The translations under genes and the position numbers were made by a program. 53,487 bases of DNA, from assembly GCA_022705325.1 (NCBI GenBank), contig JAKJER010000042.1, positions 1 to 53,487 of the forward strand. The letters are read 5' to 3'. The notes under the pieces are model-generated. The model did not search any database, was not told the DNA's origin, and saw only the letters and a program-made list of their open reading frames with translations. Shown here in pieces: positions 39,713 through 47,792 of this stretch (within the stretch, counting starts at the first letter, position 1; each line of letters begins with the position of its first letter). This stretch comes from Planctomycetota bacterium (lineage in GTDB: Bacteria > Planctomycetota > Phycisphaerae > SM23-33).

Positions 39713-40899
39713 GCAGATCCCCCGCATACGCCACCAAGAAGACCTACCGGGCCGACACGATGGCTGAAGCGCTGGCCGCCGTCAAGAGCGAGTTGGGGCG
39801 CGACGCCGTCATCCTCCAGACCCGCAGCGTTCGCAAGGGCGGTCTGTTGGGGCTCATTGGCGGGCGGTCCATGTGGGAAGTCACCGCCTCGCCCAACGCA
39901 GGCCTCCAGCGCCGCTCCAAGCGCGGCGCCTACGTCAGCGACGCCGCCCGCCGGGCCGGCGACCAGCTCGAGCGCCTGGCCAACGCCCGGGCCCGCCAGG
40001 CGATCGACCTGGCCTCTTGCCAGGGCTCGGCCCCGGCCTGCGGCGACGTGGGTCGCGAAGTCTCGGAGCTGCGCCGGCTGGTCGAGGCTGTCCTCTCGCG
40101 GAACGGCGGACTGCCCGACAACCCGGAACTGGGCCACCTGCGGGACCTGCTGCGCCGCCAGGAAGTGGAAGACGAGATCGTGATCGATCTGCTGGGGCGG
40201 CTCCGCTCCGGAATGGACGCCGAGCGGGCGCGCGACGCCCAGGCCTTGCGGACGGGCCTGACGGACCTGGTCGCCTCGCGGATCCGGACCGTCGGCGAGG
40301 GCCGGCCCGCACGCGTCATGGCGCTCATCGGGCCCACCGGAGTGGGCAAGACCACCACCATTGCCAAGCTGGCGGCCAACTTCAAGCTCCGCCACAACCG
40401 CCGCGTCGGGTTGGTCACCATCGACACCTACCGCATCGCCGCCGTCGACCAGCTCAAGACCTACGCCGACATCATCGACGTGCCCCTGCGGGCCGTCCTG
40501 ACCCCGGAGGAGCTCCGCGAGGCCATCGCCGCCATGAAGGCTATGGACGTCATCCTCATCGACACCGCCGGGCGAAGCCAGAACGACCGCCTCCGCCTGG
40601 GGCAGTTGCGGAAGTTCCTGGAGGTGGCCTCGCCAGACGAGACCCATCTGGTCGTTTCGGCGACGGCCAACCGGGCCTGCACGCGCGGCATCCTGGGCCA
40701 GTTCCTGCCGCTGGGCGCCAACCGCGTGATCCTCAGCAAACTCGACGAGGCCGACTGCTACGGGGCCGTGCTGAACGTCGCCGCGTGGTCGTCGCTGGCC
40801 GTCAGCTACGTGACCATCGGGCAGGAAGTGCCCGACGACATCGTCGCCGCCGACGCCCGTCGGCTGGCCCAGTGCATTGTGGGAGGGCCTCAAGCATGA
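39709..40899 (+). CDS. flhF: Flagellar SRP-type GTPase FlhF
   Basis: A 396-residue GTPase that sets the site (usually the pole) and number of flagella with FlhG. The basic N-terminal B domain begins with MAEALAAVKSELGRDAVILQ. The NG domain has the P-loop GPTGVGKTTTIAKLAA (from residue 208), the SRP-GTPase motif TIDTYRIAAVDQLKTYADI, DTAGRSQND (G3) and LSKLDEADCYG (G4). It overlaps flhA and flhG by ATGA. With FlhG next, polar or otherwise position-controlled flagellation is expected. Confidence 0.94.
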   Translation: MSRSPAYATKKTYRADTMAEALAAVKSELGRDAVILQTRSVRKGGLLGLIGGRSMWEVTASPNAGLQRRSKRGAYVSDAARRAGDQLERLANARARQAIDLASCQGSAPACGDVGREVSELRRLVEAVLSRNGGLPDNPELGHLRDLLRRQEVEDEIVIDLLGRLRSGMDAERARDAQALRTGLTDLVASRIRTVGEGRPARVMALIGPTGVGKTTTIAKLAANFKLRHNRRVGLVTIDTYRIAAVDQLKTYADIIDVPLRAVLTPEELREAIAAMKAMDVILIDTAGRSQNDRLRLGQLRKFLEVASPDETHLVVSATANRACTRGILGQFLPLGANRVILSKLDEADCYGAVLNVAAWSSLAVSYVTIGQEVPDDIVAADARRLAQCIVGGPQA

Positions 40900-41744
40900 C
40901 CCTCGACGACCAGGCCGCCCGTCTTCGTGAACTGATGCGCCAGACTCGCGCCACGCGGACCATCGCCATCTGCTCGGGCAAGGGAGGCGTGGGCAAAAGC
41001 AACATCGCGCTGAATCTCGCGATCCTGCTGTCGGCGGGGGGGCATCGGGTGGCGCTGGTGGACGCGGACCTGGGCCTGGCCAACCTCGACGTGCTCATCA
41101 ACGCCGACGTGCGGGCCAATCTCTCGCACGTCATCGCCGGCACCTGCGCCATCGACGACGTGATCTGCGACCTGCCCTGCGGCGTGCAGTTCGTGGCCGG
41201 GGCCAGCGGGCTGGCCCGCCTGGCCAACCTCACCGAGTTCCAGCGGGCCCACCTGGTGCAGTCGCTGTCGGTGCTGGAGTCCGACAACGACGTGATCATC
41301 GTCGACTGCGGGGCTGGCATCGGGCCCGACGTGCTCCATTTCGCCTGTGCCGCCGACAGCACGGTGGTCGTGACAGCGCCCGAGCCGACGGCCATAACCG
41401 ACGCCTACGCCGTTATTAAGGTCCTGACCCAGCGGGAATACGCGGGCCAGCTCAGCCTTCTGGTCAACATGGTCGAGGACCGCCAGGAAGGGCGAGTCAC
41501 CCATGAACGCATCGCTGACGTGGCCAGGCGGTTTCTGAATGTCCGGGTGCTCCAGGCCGGTTATGTCATTTCAGATCCAAAGGTTAAGGATGCGGTCAAA
41601 CGAAGGGAACCCTTCGTCCTGGCCTATCCCCGCTGCCAGGCGAGCCGCTGTCTGGCTGCTTTGGCCAACAAGCTCTCCAGCAGCGGGTGTCTGAGCGAGA
41701 GGAAAGACGGCTTCTTCCGCCGGGTCGCGAATTGGTTCGCCTGA
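40896..41744 (+). CDS. flhG: Flagellar number regulator FlhG (FleN), MinD-like ATPase
   Basis: A 282-residue ParA/MinD-type ATPase. The deviant Walker A is CSGKGGVGKSNIALNLA (Lys29 and Lys34), followed by VALVDADLGLANLDVLIN and DVIIVDCGAGIGPDVLHF. The leader MTLDDQAARLRELM fits the FlhF-activating N-terminal peptide of FlhG (a DQAxxLR motif). The C-terminus ends with RKDGFFRRVANWF, probably the amphipathic membrane-targeting helix. FlhG stimulates FlhF GTPase activity and limits flagellar number. It is followed by an A/T-rich gap before fliA. Confidence 0.94.
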   Translation: MTLDDQAARLRELMRQTRATRTIAICSGKGGVGKSNIALNLAILLSAGGHRVALVDADLGLANLDVLINADVRANLSHVIAGTCAIDDVICDLPCGVQFVAGASGLARLANLTEFQRAHLVQSLSVLESDNDVIIVDCGAGIGPDVLHFACAADSTVVVTAPEPTAITDAYAVIKVLTQREYAGQLSLLVNMVEDRQEGRVTHERIADVARRFLNVRVLQAGYVISDPKVKDAVKRREPFVLAYPRCQASRCLAALANKLSSSGCLSERKDGFFRRVANWFA

Positions 41745-41760
41745 TGTTAATATAAATAAA

Positions 41761-41931
41761 ATGCACAAAATACACAAAATGATATTGACAAGAGAATATG
41801 CATCGAATAAAAAGAATAAGCAGTATGAGATGTACATGTCGTCTTCCGAATATTCAGGTGAGCTAACCAGTCAGACTGCGATCGTACAGGCAACGGATGG
41901 CCTAATCGAATCGCAAAGGAGCCCAACATGA
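41761..41931 (+). CDS. Possible 56-codon ORF between flhG and fliA (doubtful)
   Basis: A 56-residue frame starts MHKIHKMILTREYAS and ends IESQRSPT. Its stop overlaps the fliA ATG through ATGA, the same coupling used throughout this operon. Against it: no ribosome site upstream, codons rich in AAA, AAT and TAT unlike every neighbour, and the DNA also reads well as a promoter. If real, an anti-sigma factor would be a natural guess from the position, but no FlgM motif is recognisable. I list it because of the overlap and because it is short enough to be missed. Confidence 0.2.
   Translation: MHKIHKMILTREYASNKKNKQYEMYMSSSEYSGELTSQTAIVQATDGLIESQRSPT
41785..41813 (+). promoter_or_regulatory. Candidate sigma70-type promoter for fliA
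   Basis: TTGACA (41785-41790) and TAAAAA (41808-41813) are 17 bp apart in a ~110-bp A/T-rich island inside high-G+C DNA. A direct repeat ACACAAAAT/GCACAAAAT lies just upstream. This would give fliA its own transcript besides read-through from flhG. Confidence 0.5.
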
Positions 41932-42716
41932 TCAGACTGTCGAAGGCGAGCGATGAGCAGGTCGCCCAGTGGTGGAAGGAGTTTCACCGGACGCGGGCGG
42001 ATGAGTATCGCAATCGGCTCATGGAGCATTATCTGCCGATCGTCAAATACGCGGCCGAGCGCCTGCATTCCAAGCTGCCTGACGAGGTCGAGGTGGACGA
42101 TCTGATCTCCGCCGGCACGTTCGGGCTGATGGACGCCGTCAACGCCTTCGATCCGGCGCGGGGCGTCAAGTTCGAGACGTACTGCGCCCCCCGAATCCGG
42201 GGGGCCATCCTGGATGAACTTCGCTCCATGGACTGGGTGCCGCGGCTGGTTCGCAGCCGCGCCCACAAGCTCAACGAGGCCACCCACGAACTGGAGGCCC
42301 AACTCGGGCGCAAGCCCAACGACTCGGAGTTGGCCAAGCGGATGCGCCTGCCCATGGGCGAGTTCCGCAAACTCCAGCGCGACGCGCAGGCCGTGGGCCT
42401 GGTCTCGCTGAGCCGCAAGTGGTTCGAGACAGACAGCCACAAGGACGTCCGGGAGATCGACGTACTGGAGGACAAGCGCAGCGACGACCCGCTGCGGGCC
42501 GCCCAGCGGCGGGACATCAAGGACTTGGTCACGCGCGGGCTCAGCCGCGCCGAGCGGCTCATCATCGTCCTGTACTACTTCGAGGAAATGACCATGAAGG
42601 AGATCGGCCTGACCCTGGACCTCTCCGAGAGCCGGGTCAGCCAGATGCACTCGGCCATCCTCAACCGCCTCCGCCACCAGCTCGACCGCTGCAAGAAAGA
42701 GCTTCAAACCCAATAG
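41928..42716 (+). CDS. fliA: Flagellar sigma factor FliA (sigma 28)
   Basis: A 262-residue sigma-70-family factor of the FliA/WhiG group, directing RNA polymerase to late flagellar genes. Region 2 has HYLPIVKYAAERLHSKLPDE, VDDLISAGTFGLMDAVNAFD and GVKFETYCAPRIRGAILDEL with RSMDWVPRLVR, the group signature. Region 3 is LEAQLGRKPNDSELAKRM. Region 4 is LSRAERLIIVLYYFEEMTMK and DLSESRVSQMHSAILNRL. Start ATG 41928 has AAAGGAG at a good distance. A strong hairpin follows the gene. No FlgM gene is visible in the window. Confidence 0.95.
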   Translation: MIRLSKASDEQVAQWWKEFHRTRADEYRNRLMEHYLPIVKYAAERLHSKLPDEVEVDDLISAGTFGLMDAVNAFDPARGVKFETYCAPRIRGAILDELRSMDWVPRLVRSRAHKLNEATHELEAQLGRKPNDSELAKRMRLPMGEFRKLQRDAQAVGLVSLSRKWFETDSHKDVREIDVLEDKRSDDPLRAAQRRDIKDLVTRGLSRAERLIIVLYYFEEMTMKEIGLTLDLSESRVSQMHSAILNRLRHQLDRCKKELQTQ

Positions 42717-42822
42717 GGCCCGCGGGGCGCGAGTCGGGCGCGGAAGCTCACGGCCCCGCCTGTCGCCGAGGACCCCGGGACCAGGGGCAGGCGACGGACC
42801 CCGAAGGCATTCGGCGCATGGG

Positions 42823-42853
42823 AAGGCCGGCAGTCTCACCACCTGCCGGCCTT
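42823..42853. terminator. Terminator hairpin after fliA
   Basis: AAGGCCGGCAG (42823-42833) and CTGCCGGCCTT (42843-42853) form a perfect 11-bp stem with a 9-base loop, followed by GTTCTC. It ends the flagellar operon and also faces the convergent minus-strand gene, so it may act both ways. Confidence 0.8.
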
Positions 42854-42875
42854 GTTCTCGCGCGGTGGGAGGGCG

Positions 42876-43259
42876 TCACCGCAGGAGGTTGATGACGATG
42901 TTCAGTCCGATCGTCGGCCAGGAGGGCCGATGCACCACGGGCCGCTCGACGAAGACCGGGCCGCGGCAACCGGGATGGGGCGGGGGGACGATCACGGGAG
43001 GCCGATGGACCACGCGGGGCGGCGCGACGACCATCGGGCGATCCACCCTTCGGTCGAGGCCCCAGGTCCCGCCGCCGAATCCGGACCGGCCGATGAACGT
43101 CCCGCCCTGGTTCCACGGAGAGGCCTGGGGACTGTACGTTCCGCCGCCCCAGGCTCCGGCGCGGCCACGGTCGGCCAGGGCCTGATCGGCCGAGAACGCC
43201 AGAACACTCACCAGGGCCGCCGTCACCGTCAATGTCTTGAAGATTCTCTTGCCGTTCAT
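42876..43259 (-). CDS. Small secreted Pro/His/Gly-rich protein
   Basis: A 127-residue protein with a clear signal peptide (MNGKRIFKTLTVTAALVSVL, then AFSADQALA). The mature part is low-complexity: Gly/Trp-rich (GAWGGGTYSP, GRSGFGGGTWGLD) and then Val/Pro/His-rich (MVVAPPRVVHRPPVIVPPPH, ERPVVHRPSWP). Function is unknown; His/Pro-rich tracts may bind metal or cell-wall material. I chose the ATG at 43259 because the signal peptide starts there and AGGTG lies upstream. An ATG at 43304 would add 15 residues. Confidence 0.65.
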   Translation of the reverse strand: MNGKRIFKTLTVTAALVSVLAFSADQALADRGRAGAWGGGTYSPQASPWNQGGTFIGRSGFGGGTWGLDRRVDRPMVVAPPRVVHRPPVIVPPPHPGCRGPVFVERPVVHRPSWPTIGLNIVINLLR

Positions 43260-43414
43260 ATCGCACCTGACCTTTCCGCTGTTTGTTGCATTCTTCCGTT
43301 TCATGTTCTCGACGCCTCGGCGTTCTGCTGGGTTAGTGGCCGCCGGCCGGCAGAAGTTACAGAGCTTGCGGGGCCGGCTGGGTCTTTGAAGACAGCGAAA
43401 GAAAAACTCGCCCC

Positions 43415-43459
43415 GCCTTGACCTGCGTCAAGGCGTGGTGACGCCTCGGTCGGCATAAT
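43415..43459 (+). promoter_or_regulatory. Crp/Fnr-type operator and class-II promoter of the hcp operon
   Basis: GCCTTGAC-CTGC-GTCAAGGC (43415-43434) is a perfect 8-bp-arm palindrome containing TTGAC-N4-GTCAA, the half-site spacing used by Crp/Fnr-superfamily regulators such as FNR, DNR and HcpR. CATAAT (43454-43459) lies downstream. With transcription starting about 7 bp after it (~43466), the palindrome centre (43424.5) sits at -41.5, the classic activator position. This predicts induction of the ferredoxin-ygbA-hcp genes by NO or low oxygen. Confidence 0.7.
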
Positions 43460-43495
43460 GGGGCGTAGATGCGAGATACAGAGAGAAGGCAAACG

Positions 43496-44275
43496 ATGAC
43501 GACGACCGCGACGCGAAAGATCGTGAAGATAGACGAGGACAAGTGCAACGGCTGCGGACTGTGCGTCCCCAGTTGCGCCGAGGGCGCCATCCGCATCGAG
43601 AACGGCAAGGCCCGCCTGCTGGCCGACAACCTCTGCGACGGGTTGGGAAACTGCCTGGGGCACTGCCCCATGGACGCGATCACCATCGAGGAACGCCCGG
43701 CGGAAGAGTTCGACGAAGCCGCCGTGGCCAGGCACCATCGCGATTCGGTGCCGGCGTCCGGGGCGGCCTGCACCGGTCGGCTGGCTGCGGGTCTGGGCGG
43801 CTTGTCCGGCGGGGGGGGCGGGTGTCCGGGCTCGACGGCTCGCAAACTCCATCCTCAGCCGGCCGCGCCGTCGCCCGGCGGTTCGCGCCAGGGCGGGTCG
43901 GCTTCCCGGTTGGGACAGTGGCCCGTCCAACTCGCACTGGTCCCGGTCAGCGGCGAGATGTGGCAGGACGCCGACGTGCTTGTCGCCGCCGACTGCGTCG
44001 CGTTGGCCATGGGCGATTTCCACGACGTGCTCCTGGCGGGCAAGACGCTGGCCATCGCGTGCCCCAAGCTCGACGACGTCGGTCCGTACGTCGCCAAGCT
44101 GGCCGCCATCTTCTCGTCCAATCGCCTTCGCAGCGTGACCGTCGCCCACATGGAGGTCCCTTGCTGCACGGGCATCGTCCACGTCGTGCAGGAGGCGATG
44201 CGGCGGTCAGGCGTGCAGATCCCGCTGCGGGACGTTACCGTCGGCGTCGACGGGGCCATCCGCCGGATACAATGA
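43496..44275 (+). CDS. Hcp-associated 2[4Fe-4S] ferredoxin-domain protein
   Basis: A 259-residue protein. The N-terminal ~75 residues are a two-cluster ferredoxin: IDEDKCNGCGLCVPSCAEGA, then LCDGLGNCLGHCPMDAITIE. A Gly/Pro-rich linker (~85-140) follows, then a C-terminal ~115-residue domain with WPVQLALVPVSGEMWQDADV, LLAGKTLAIACPKLDDV and VAHMEVPCCTGIVHVV, as in ferredoxin proteins encoded next to hybrid cluster proteins. It probably delivers electrons to Hcp. Start ATG 43496 follows GAAGG. It is first of three genes behind a Crp/Fnr-type operator. Confidence 0.82.
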   Translation: MTTTATRKIVKIDEDKCNGCGLCVPSCAEGAIRIENGKARLLADNLCDGLGNCLGHCPMDAITIEERPAEEFDEAAVARHHRDSVPASGAACTGRLAAGLGGLSGGGGGCPGSTARKLHPQPAAPSPGGSRQGGSASRLGQWPVQLALVPVSGEMWQDADVLVAADCVALAMGDFHDVLLAGKTLAIACPKLDDVGPYVAKLAAIFSSNRLRSVTVAHMEVPCCTGIVHVVQEAMRRSGVQIPLRDVTVGVDGAIRRIQ

Positions 44276-44284
44276 GCCGCGATC

Positions 44285-44587
44285 ATGGAAGCGAGCAAAG
44301 TCGACAGGGAAATGCGAACGCTGGACCGCTTCGTGCGGGTGTACTGCCGCCACCACCACGGCGCCGGCCAGGAGCTCTGCGATCCGTGCCGCGACCTGCT
44401 CGACTACGCTCGCGCCCGGCTGGAGAAATGTCCCTTCGACCCCAAGCCCAAATGCAAGAACTGCAAAGTCCACTGCTACCGGAGCGACTACCGCGACCGC
44501 ATCCGCCAGGTCATGCGATTCAGCGGGCTATACTTCATCAAACGCGGAAGGTTGGACTGGCTGCTCCACTTCCTGCTCAGGCGATAA
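44285..44587 (+). CDS. ygbA: YgbA-type nitrous-oxide-stimulated small protein
   Basis: A 100-residue cysteine-rich protein matching the YgbA/PF11756 (nitrous oxide-stimulated promoter) family. Conserved features are the start EMRTLDRFVRVYCRHHHG, LCDPCRDLLDYARARLEKCP, KCKNCKVHCYRSDYRDRIRQ and MRFSGLYFI. In other bacteria the gene is induced by NO. The paired cysteines suggest Fe or Zn binding. It lies between the ferredoxin and hcp genes, 9 bp after the former, supporting a role in nitrosative-stress response. Biochemical role is unknown. Confidence 0.85.
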   Translation: MEASKVDREMRTLDRFVRVYCRHHHGAGQELCDPCRDLLDYARARLEKCPFDPKPKCKNCKVHCYRSDYRDRIRQVMRFSGLYFIKRGRLDWLLHFLLRR

Positions 44588-44639
44588 CGAACCGGAACAC
44601 CAGGCGTACGATTACCCGTACCAGACAGGAGACAAGCGA

Positions 44640-46295
44640 ATGAGCATGTTCTGCTACCAATGTGAACAAACCGCCAAGGGGACCGGCTGCACGGTGGCCG
44701 GCGTATGTGGAAAGGACGCCCGGACCGCGGCGCTCCAGGACCTGCTGATGCAGGTGGCCGAGGGCGTCTCGCAGTACGCCCATGCCGCCCGTCAACTGGG
44801 CGTCGTGGACCGCGAGGCGGACGTGTACGTCGTAGAAGCGATGTTCAGCACCGTGACGAACGTGGACTTCGATCCCGAGCGCCTGGCGGAGATCCTGCGG
44901 CAAGGCGTCCAGGTGCGCGAGCGCGTCCGCGGCCTGTACGAGCAGGCCGCCCGCAAGGCCGGGAAGACCCCGGCCAGGCTGACCGGCCCGGCGACGATCG
45001 AGTTGGGCGGGACGATCGACGCGATGGTCGACCAGGCCCAGGCGATCGGAATCGCCAAGCGCCTCGAGGCCCAGGGCCCCGACGTGACGGGCTTGCAGGA
45101 GTTGCTGACCTACGGGCTGAAGGGGACGGCCGCCTACGCCGACCACGCCCAGGTCCTCGGCCAGGAGGACCCGGAAGTATACGCGTACTTCCACAAGGCG
45201 CTGGACTTCCTGGCCAATCCCGCCGCCCATACGGTGGACAGTCTGCTGGGGTTCATCCTGGACTGCGGCAAGGTCAACCTGACCGTGATGGGCCTGCTCG
45301 ACGCCGCCAACACCGGCGCGTACGGCAACCCGGTCCCCACGCCGGTCCGCGTCACGCCGGTCAAGGGCAAGGCCATCTGCGTCAGCGGGCACGACCTGAA
45401 GGACCTCGAGGAACTGCTCAAGCAGACCGAGGGCAAGGGCATCAACGTCTACACGCACGGTGAGATGCTGCCCTGCCACGGCTATCCGCAGCTCAAGAAG
45501 TACAAGCACCTGGTGGGCAACTACGGCGGGGCCTGGCAGGATCAGGCCAGGGAGTTCGACGCCTTCCCCGGCGCGATCCTCATGACCACCAACTGCATCC
45601 AGAAGCCCCGCGACAGTTACAAGGACCGCATCTTCACCTGCGGGCTGGTCGCCTGGCCCGGCGTGAAACACGTCGAGAACCGCGACTTCACGCCCGTGAT
45701 CGAGGCCGCCCTGGCCGCCCCCGGCTTCGCCGCCGACGAGGGCGAGAAGACCATCCTCGTCGGCTTCGGCCACAACGCGGTGCTCGGGGTGGCCGACAAG
45801 GTCATCGCGGCGGTCAAGGCCGGCCAGATCCGCCACTTCTTCCTGGTCGGCGGGTGCGACGGGGCCAAGCCCGGCCGCAACTACTACACCGAGTTCGCCC
45901 AGCAGGTCCCGCAGGACTGCGTGATCCTGACCCTGGCCTGCGGGAAGTATCGCTTCAACAAGCTCCAGTTCGGCGACATCGGCGGCATCCCGCGGCTGCT
46001 GGACATCGGCCAGTGCAACGACGCGTACTCGGCCATCAAGATCGCCGTCGCCCTGGCCGAGGCGTTCGGGTGCGGGGTGAACGACCTGCCGCTGAGCCTG
46101 GTGCTGAGCTGGTACGAGCAGAAGGCCGTCTGCATCCTGCTCACGCTGCTGCACCTGGGCATCCAGAACATCCGCCTCGGGCCGAGCCTGCCGGCGTTCG
46201 TGACCCCGCCCGTCTTGAACGTGCTGGTGGACAAGTTCAAGATCAAGCCGATCACCACGCCCCAGGAAGACCTCCAGGCGATCCTGGCGAAGTAG
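44640..46295 (+). CDS. hcp: Hybrid cluster protein Hcp (hydroxylamine / NO reductase)
   Basis: A 551-residue Hcp. The N-terminal cluster motif is CYQCEQTAKGTGCTVAGVCG (Cys5, 8, 17, 23), as in class I (short-spaced) Hcp. Hybrid-cluster ligands are recognisable in HGEMLPCHGYP, TTNCIQKP, FLVGGCDGAKPGRNYY, VILTLACGKYRFN and LGLP-type segments near GPSLPAFVTP. Hcp reduces NO to nitrous oxide and hydroxylamine to ammonia, in the cytoplasm, using reduced ferredoxin-like donors. Start ATG follows AGGAGA. It is last in the operon and followed by a UUCG-loop terminator hairpin. Confidence 0.96.
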   Translation: MSMFCYQCEQTAKGTGCTVAGVCGKDARTAALQDLLMQVAEGVSQYAHAARQLGVVDREADVYVVEAMFSTVTNVDFDPERLAEILRQGVQVRERVRGLYEQAARKAGKTPARLTGPATIELGGTIDAMVDQAQAIGIAKRLEAQGPDVTGLQELLTYGLKGTAAYADHAQVLGQEDPEVYAYFHKALDFLANPAAHTVDSLLGFILDCGKVNLTVMGLLDAANTGAYGNPVPTPVRVTPVKGKAICVSGHDLKDLEELLKQTEGKGINVYTHGEMLPCHGYPQLKKYKHLVGNYGGAWQDQAREFDAFPGAILMTTNCIQKPRDSYKDRIFTCGLVAWPGVKHVENRDFTPVIEAALAAPGFAADEGEKTILVGFGHNAVLGVADKVIAAVKAGQIRHFFLVGGCDGAKPGRNYYTEFAQQVPQDCVILTLACGKYRFNKLQFGDIGGIPRLLDIGQCNDAYSAIKIAVALAEAFGCGVNDLPLSLVLSWYEQKAVCILLTLLHLGIQNIRLGPSLPAFVTPPVLNVLVDKFKIKPITTPQEDLQAILAK

Positions 46296-46328
46296 AAGAA
46301 ACGCGACTCGGAATAGTGGGAGCTATGG

Positions 46329-46354
46329 GAGCCATGGGATTCGTCCCATGGCTC
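46329..46354. terminator. UUCG-loop hairpin between hcp and azoR
   Basis: GAGCCATGGGA (46329-46339) and TCCCATGGCTC (46344-46354) make a perfect 11-bp stem capped by TTCG, a very stable tetraloop. It sits between convergent genes. A T-run is lacking, so it may be Rho-aided or protect the 3' end. Confidence 0.7.
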
Positions 46355-46378
46355 TCGCGGCTTCCGCGGGCGTTTCGG

Positions 46379-47014
46379 CTACTCCCTGGCCATCTCTTGC
46401 GCCAGTTCGGCCGCCTCCTTCTTGGCCTGCTCCAGGGCCTGGGCGGCTCGCTCGGGTCCCTGGGCCAGCATCGGTTGCACCAGCACCGTCCGCACGTCCG
46501 TCAGGCCCATCATCCCCAGCACCTTCTCCAGGTAGGGGCGCTGGAAGTCGTTCGGGTCGTCCCCTTGGCGGTACTGCCCGCCGCGGCTGAGGACCAGCAC
46601 CGTCTTCTTGCCCGCCACCAGTCCCTTGTACGTGCCCGACTCATCGACGCCGAAGGTGAGTCCCGGCTGGACCACCACGTCGATCCACTGCTTGAGTCGG
46701 TAGGGGATGGAGTAGTTCCACATCGGGCTGGAGATCACCAGCCAGTCGGCCGACTTGAGCTGCTCGACCGCGCCGATGACCTGTCTCCAACTCGCCGTCT
46801 CGGCGTCGGTCAAGTCGGCGCCGGCGCCCATGGCCTTGTACTTCGCCTCGGCGGCGGGGGCCCGGAACTCCGGGATCGGCGCCTCGAACAGCTTCACCCT
46901 CTCCACCTCGACCTGCGGGGCTGCGTCCAGCAGGGCGGCCAGGAACGCTTCCGTTACCGCCGTCGACGCCGACCGCTCGCCCCGGGGGCTCGCTTCCAGA
47001 TACAGCACCTTCAT
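46379..47014 (-). CDS. azoR: FMN-dependent NADH-azoreductase
   Basis: A 211-residue flavodoxin-fold quinone/azo reductase. It begins MKVLYLEASPRGERSAST, the FMN phosphate loop, and carries ISSPMWNYSIPYRLKQWID, then FGVDESGTYKGLVAGKKTVL and SRGGQYRQG, which contact the flavin. The family reduces quinones and azo dyes with NADH and may relieve electrophile or thiol stress. Start ATG follows GAGGAG. A single gene, 16 bp downstream of the prepilin-type gene on the same strand, so co-transcription is possible. Confidence 0.9.
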   Translation of the reverse strand: MKVLYLEASPRGERSASTAVTEAFLAALLDAAPQVEVERVKLFEAPIPEFRAPAAEAKYKAMGAGADLTDAETASWRQVIGAVEQLKSADWLVISSPMWNYSIPYRLKQWIDVVVQPGLTFGVDESGTYKGLVAGKKTVLVLSRGGQYRQGDDPNDFQRPYLEKVLGMMGLTDVRTVLVQPMLAQGPERAAQALEQAKKEAAELAQEMARE

Positions 47015-47030
47015 CGCGCACGCTCCTCTC

Positions 47031-47729
47031 TCACCACAGGCACGGATACCGCCACTTGCCCCATTCGCCCGTCTCGTACTGCTTCATCTCCCCGACGTTC
47101 TTCCATCGGGACGAGCCGTCCAGGTATCCGACGTTGCCGCCCTCGCTGCCCGCGTCGGCCGGGTACACCCCGCCGAGGTACATGTTGTAGTACTCGGGCC
47201 AGGTCCGGCCCAGCGACCCGCCGGCCGTGTGGGCCACGAACGTCCACCCGCCGGGGTTCCAGTTGTTCAGGTCGGTCCAGACGGCCAGGTCGCCGCTCTC
47301 GCTGGTGCGGACGGGCGAACGGAAGTAGTCGAGTTCGTTCATCCGCGGGTGGTTGCCCAGGTAATTGTAGCCGATCACCCACCCGTACTGGTTCTGATAG
47401 CCGAAGCCCGGAAGGTTGGGGCAGATGACCGCGTCGTGGCGATTCGTCTGGGCGTAGACGGTGTCGTACAGGGCGTCGCTGATCCAGATGCAGTGCTCCC
47501 CCGCGTAGCTGCCCACCAGGTTCCGCTTGCCCGAGGGCAGGATCGACTTGTGGGCGGCGGCGTACGCGTGCACCGCCGCCAGGAGCTGGTGGACCTGGCT
47601 GTTGCAGACGCTGCGGCGGGTGAACTCCCTGGCCCGCTGCATCGTCGGGGTCAACATCGCCAGCAGCAGGCACAGGATGGCGATAACGACCAGCAGCTCG
47701 ACCAGCGTAAATGCTCTGCGACGAGGCAT
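47031..47729 (-). CDS. Prepilin-type protein (planctomycete H-X9-DG-like)
   Basis: A 232-residue type IV pilin-like protein. The N-terminus MPRRRAFTLVELLVVIAIL is a prepilin peptidase site with the methylated Phe and Glu5, followed by a long hydrophobic helix. The C-terminal part is Trp/Tyr/Gly-rich with GNVGYLDGSSRWKNVGEM, the type of ending found in the very large planctomycete families of such proteins. Function is unknown; secretion-system pseudopilins are a common suggestion. TATAAT lies 7 bases before the chosen ATG (47729), so the message may be nearly leaderless. An in-frame ATG at 47747 is the alternative start. Confidence 0.8.
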   Translation of the reverse strand: MPRRRAFTLVELLVVIAILCLLLAMLTPTMQRAREFTRRSVCNSQVHQLLAAVHAYAAAHKSILPSGKRNLVGSYAGEHCIWISDALYDTVYAQTNRHDAVICPNLPGFGYQNQYGWVIGYNYLGNHPRMNELDYFRSPVRTSESGDLAVWTDLNNWNPGGWTFVAHTAGGSLGRTWPEYYNMYLGGVYPADAGSEGGNVGYLDGSSRWKNVGEMKQYETGEWGKWRYPCLW

Positions 47730-47792
47730 CACATGATTATACGTCATCCGGGTCGAAAGGAAAGAACCCCGCCGCGCGGGCCCGAGGCGTCG

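Noticed and set aside
35447..39727. 1,400-codon antisense open frame across fliP-flhA
   Set aside because: It crosses six recognisable plus-strand flagellar genes and encodes low-complexity Arg/Gln/Ala sequence with no motif. It is a compositional shadow.
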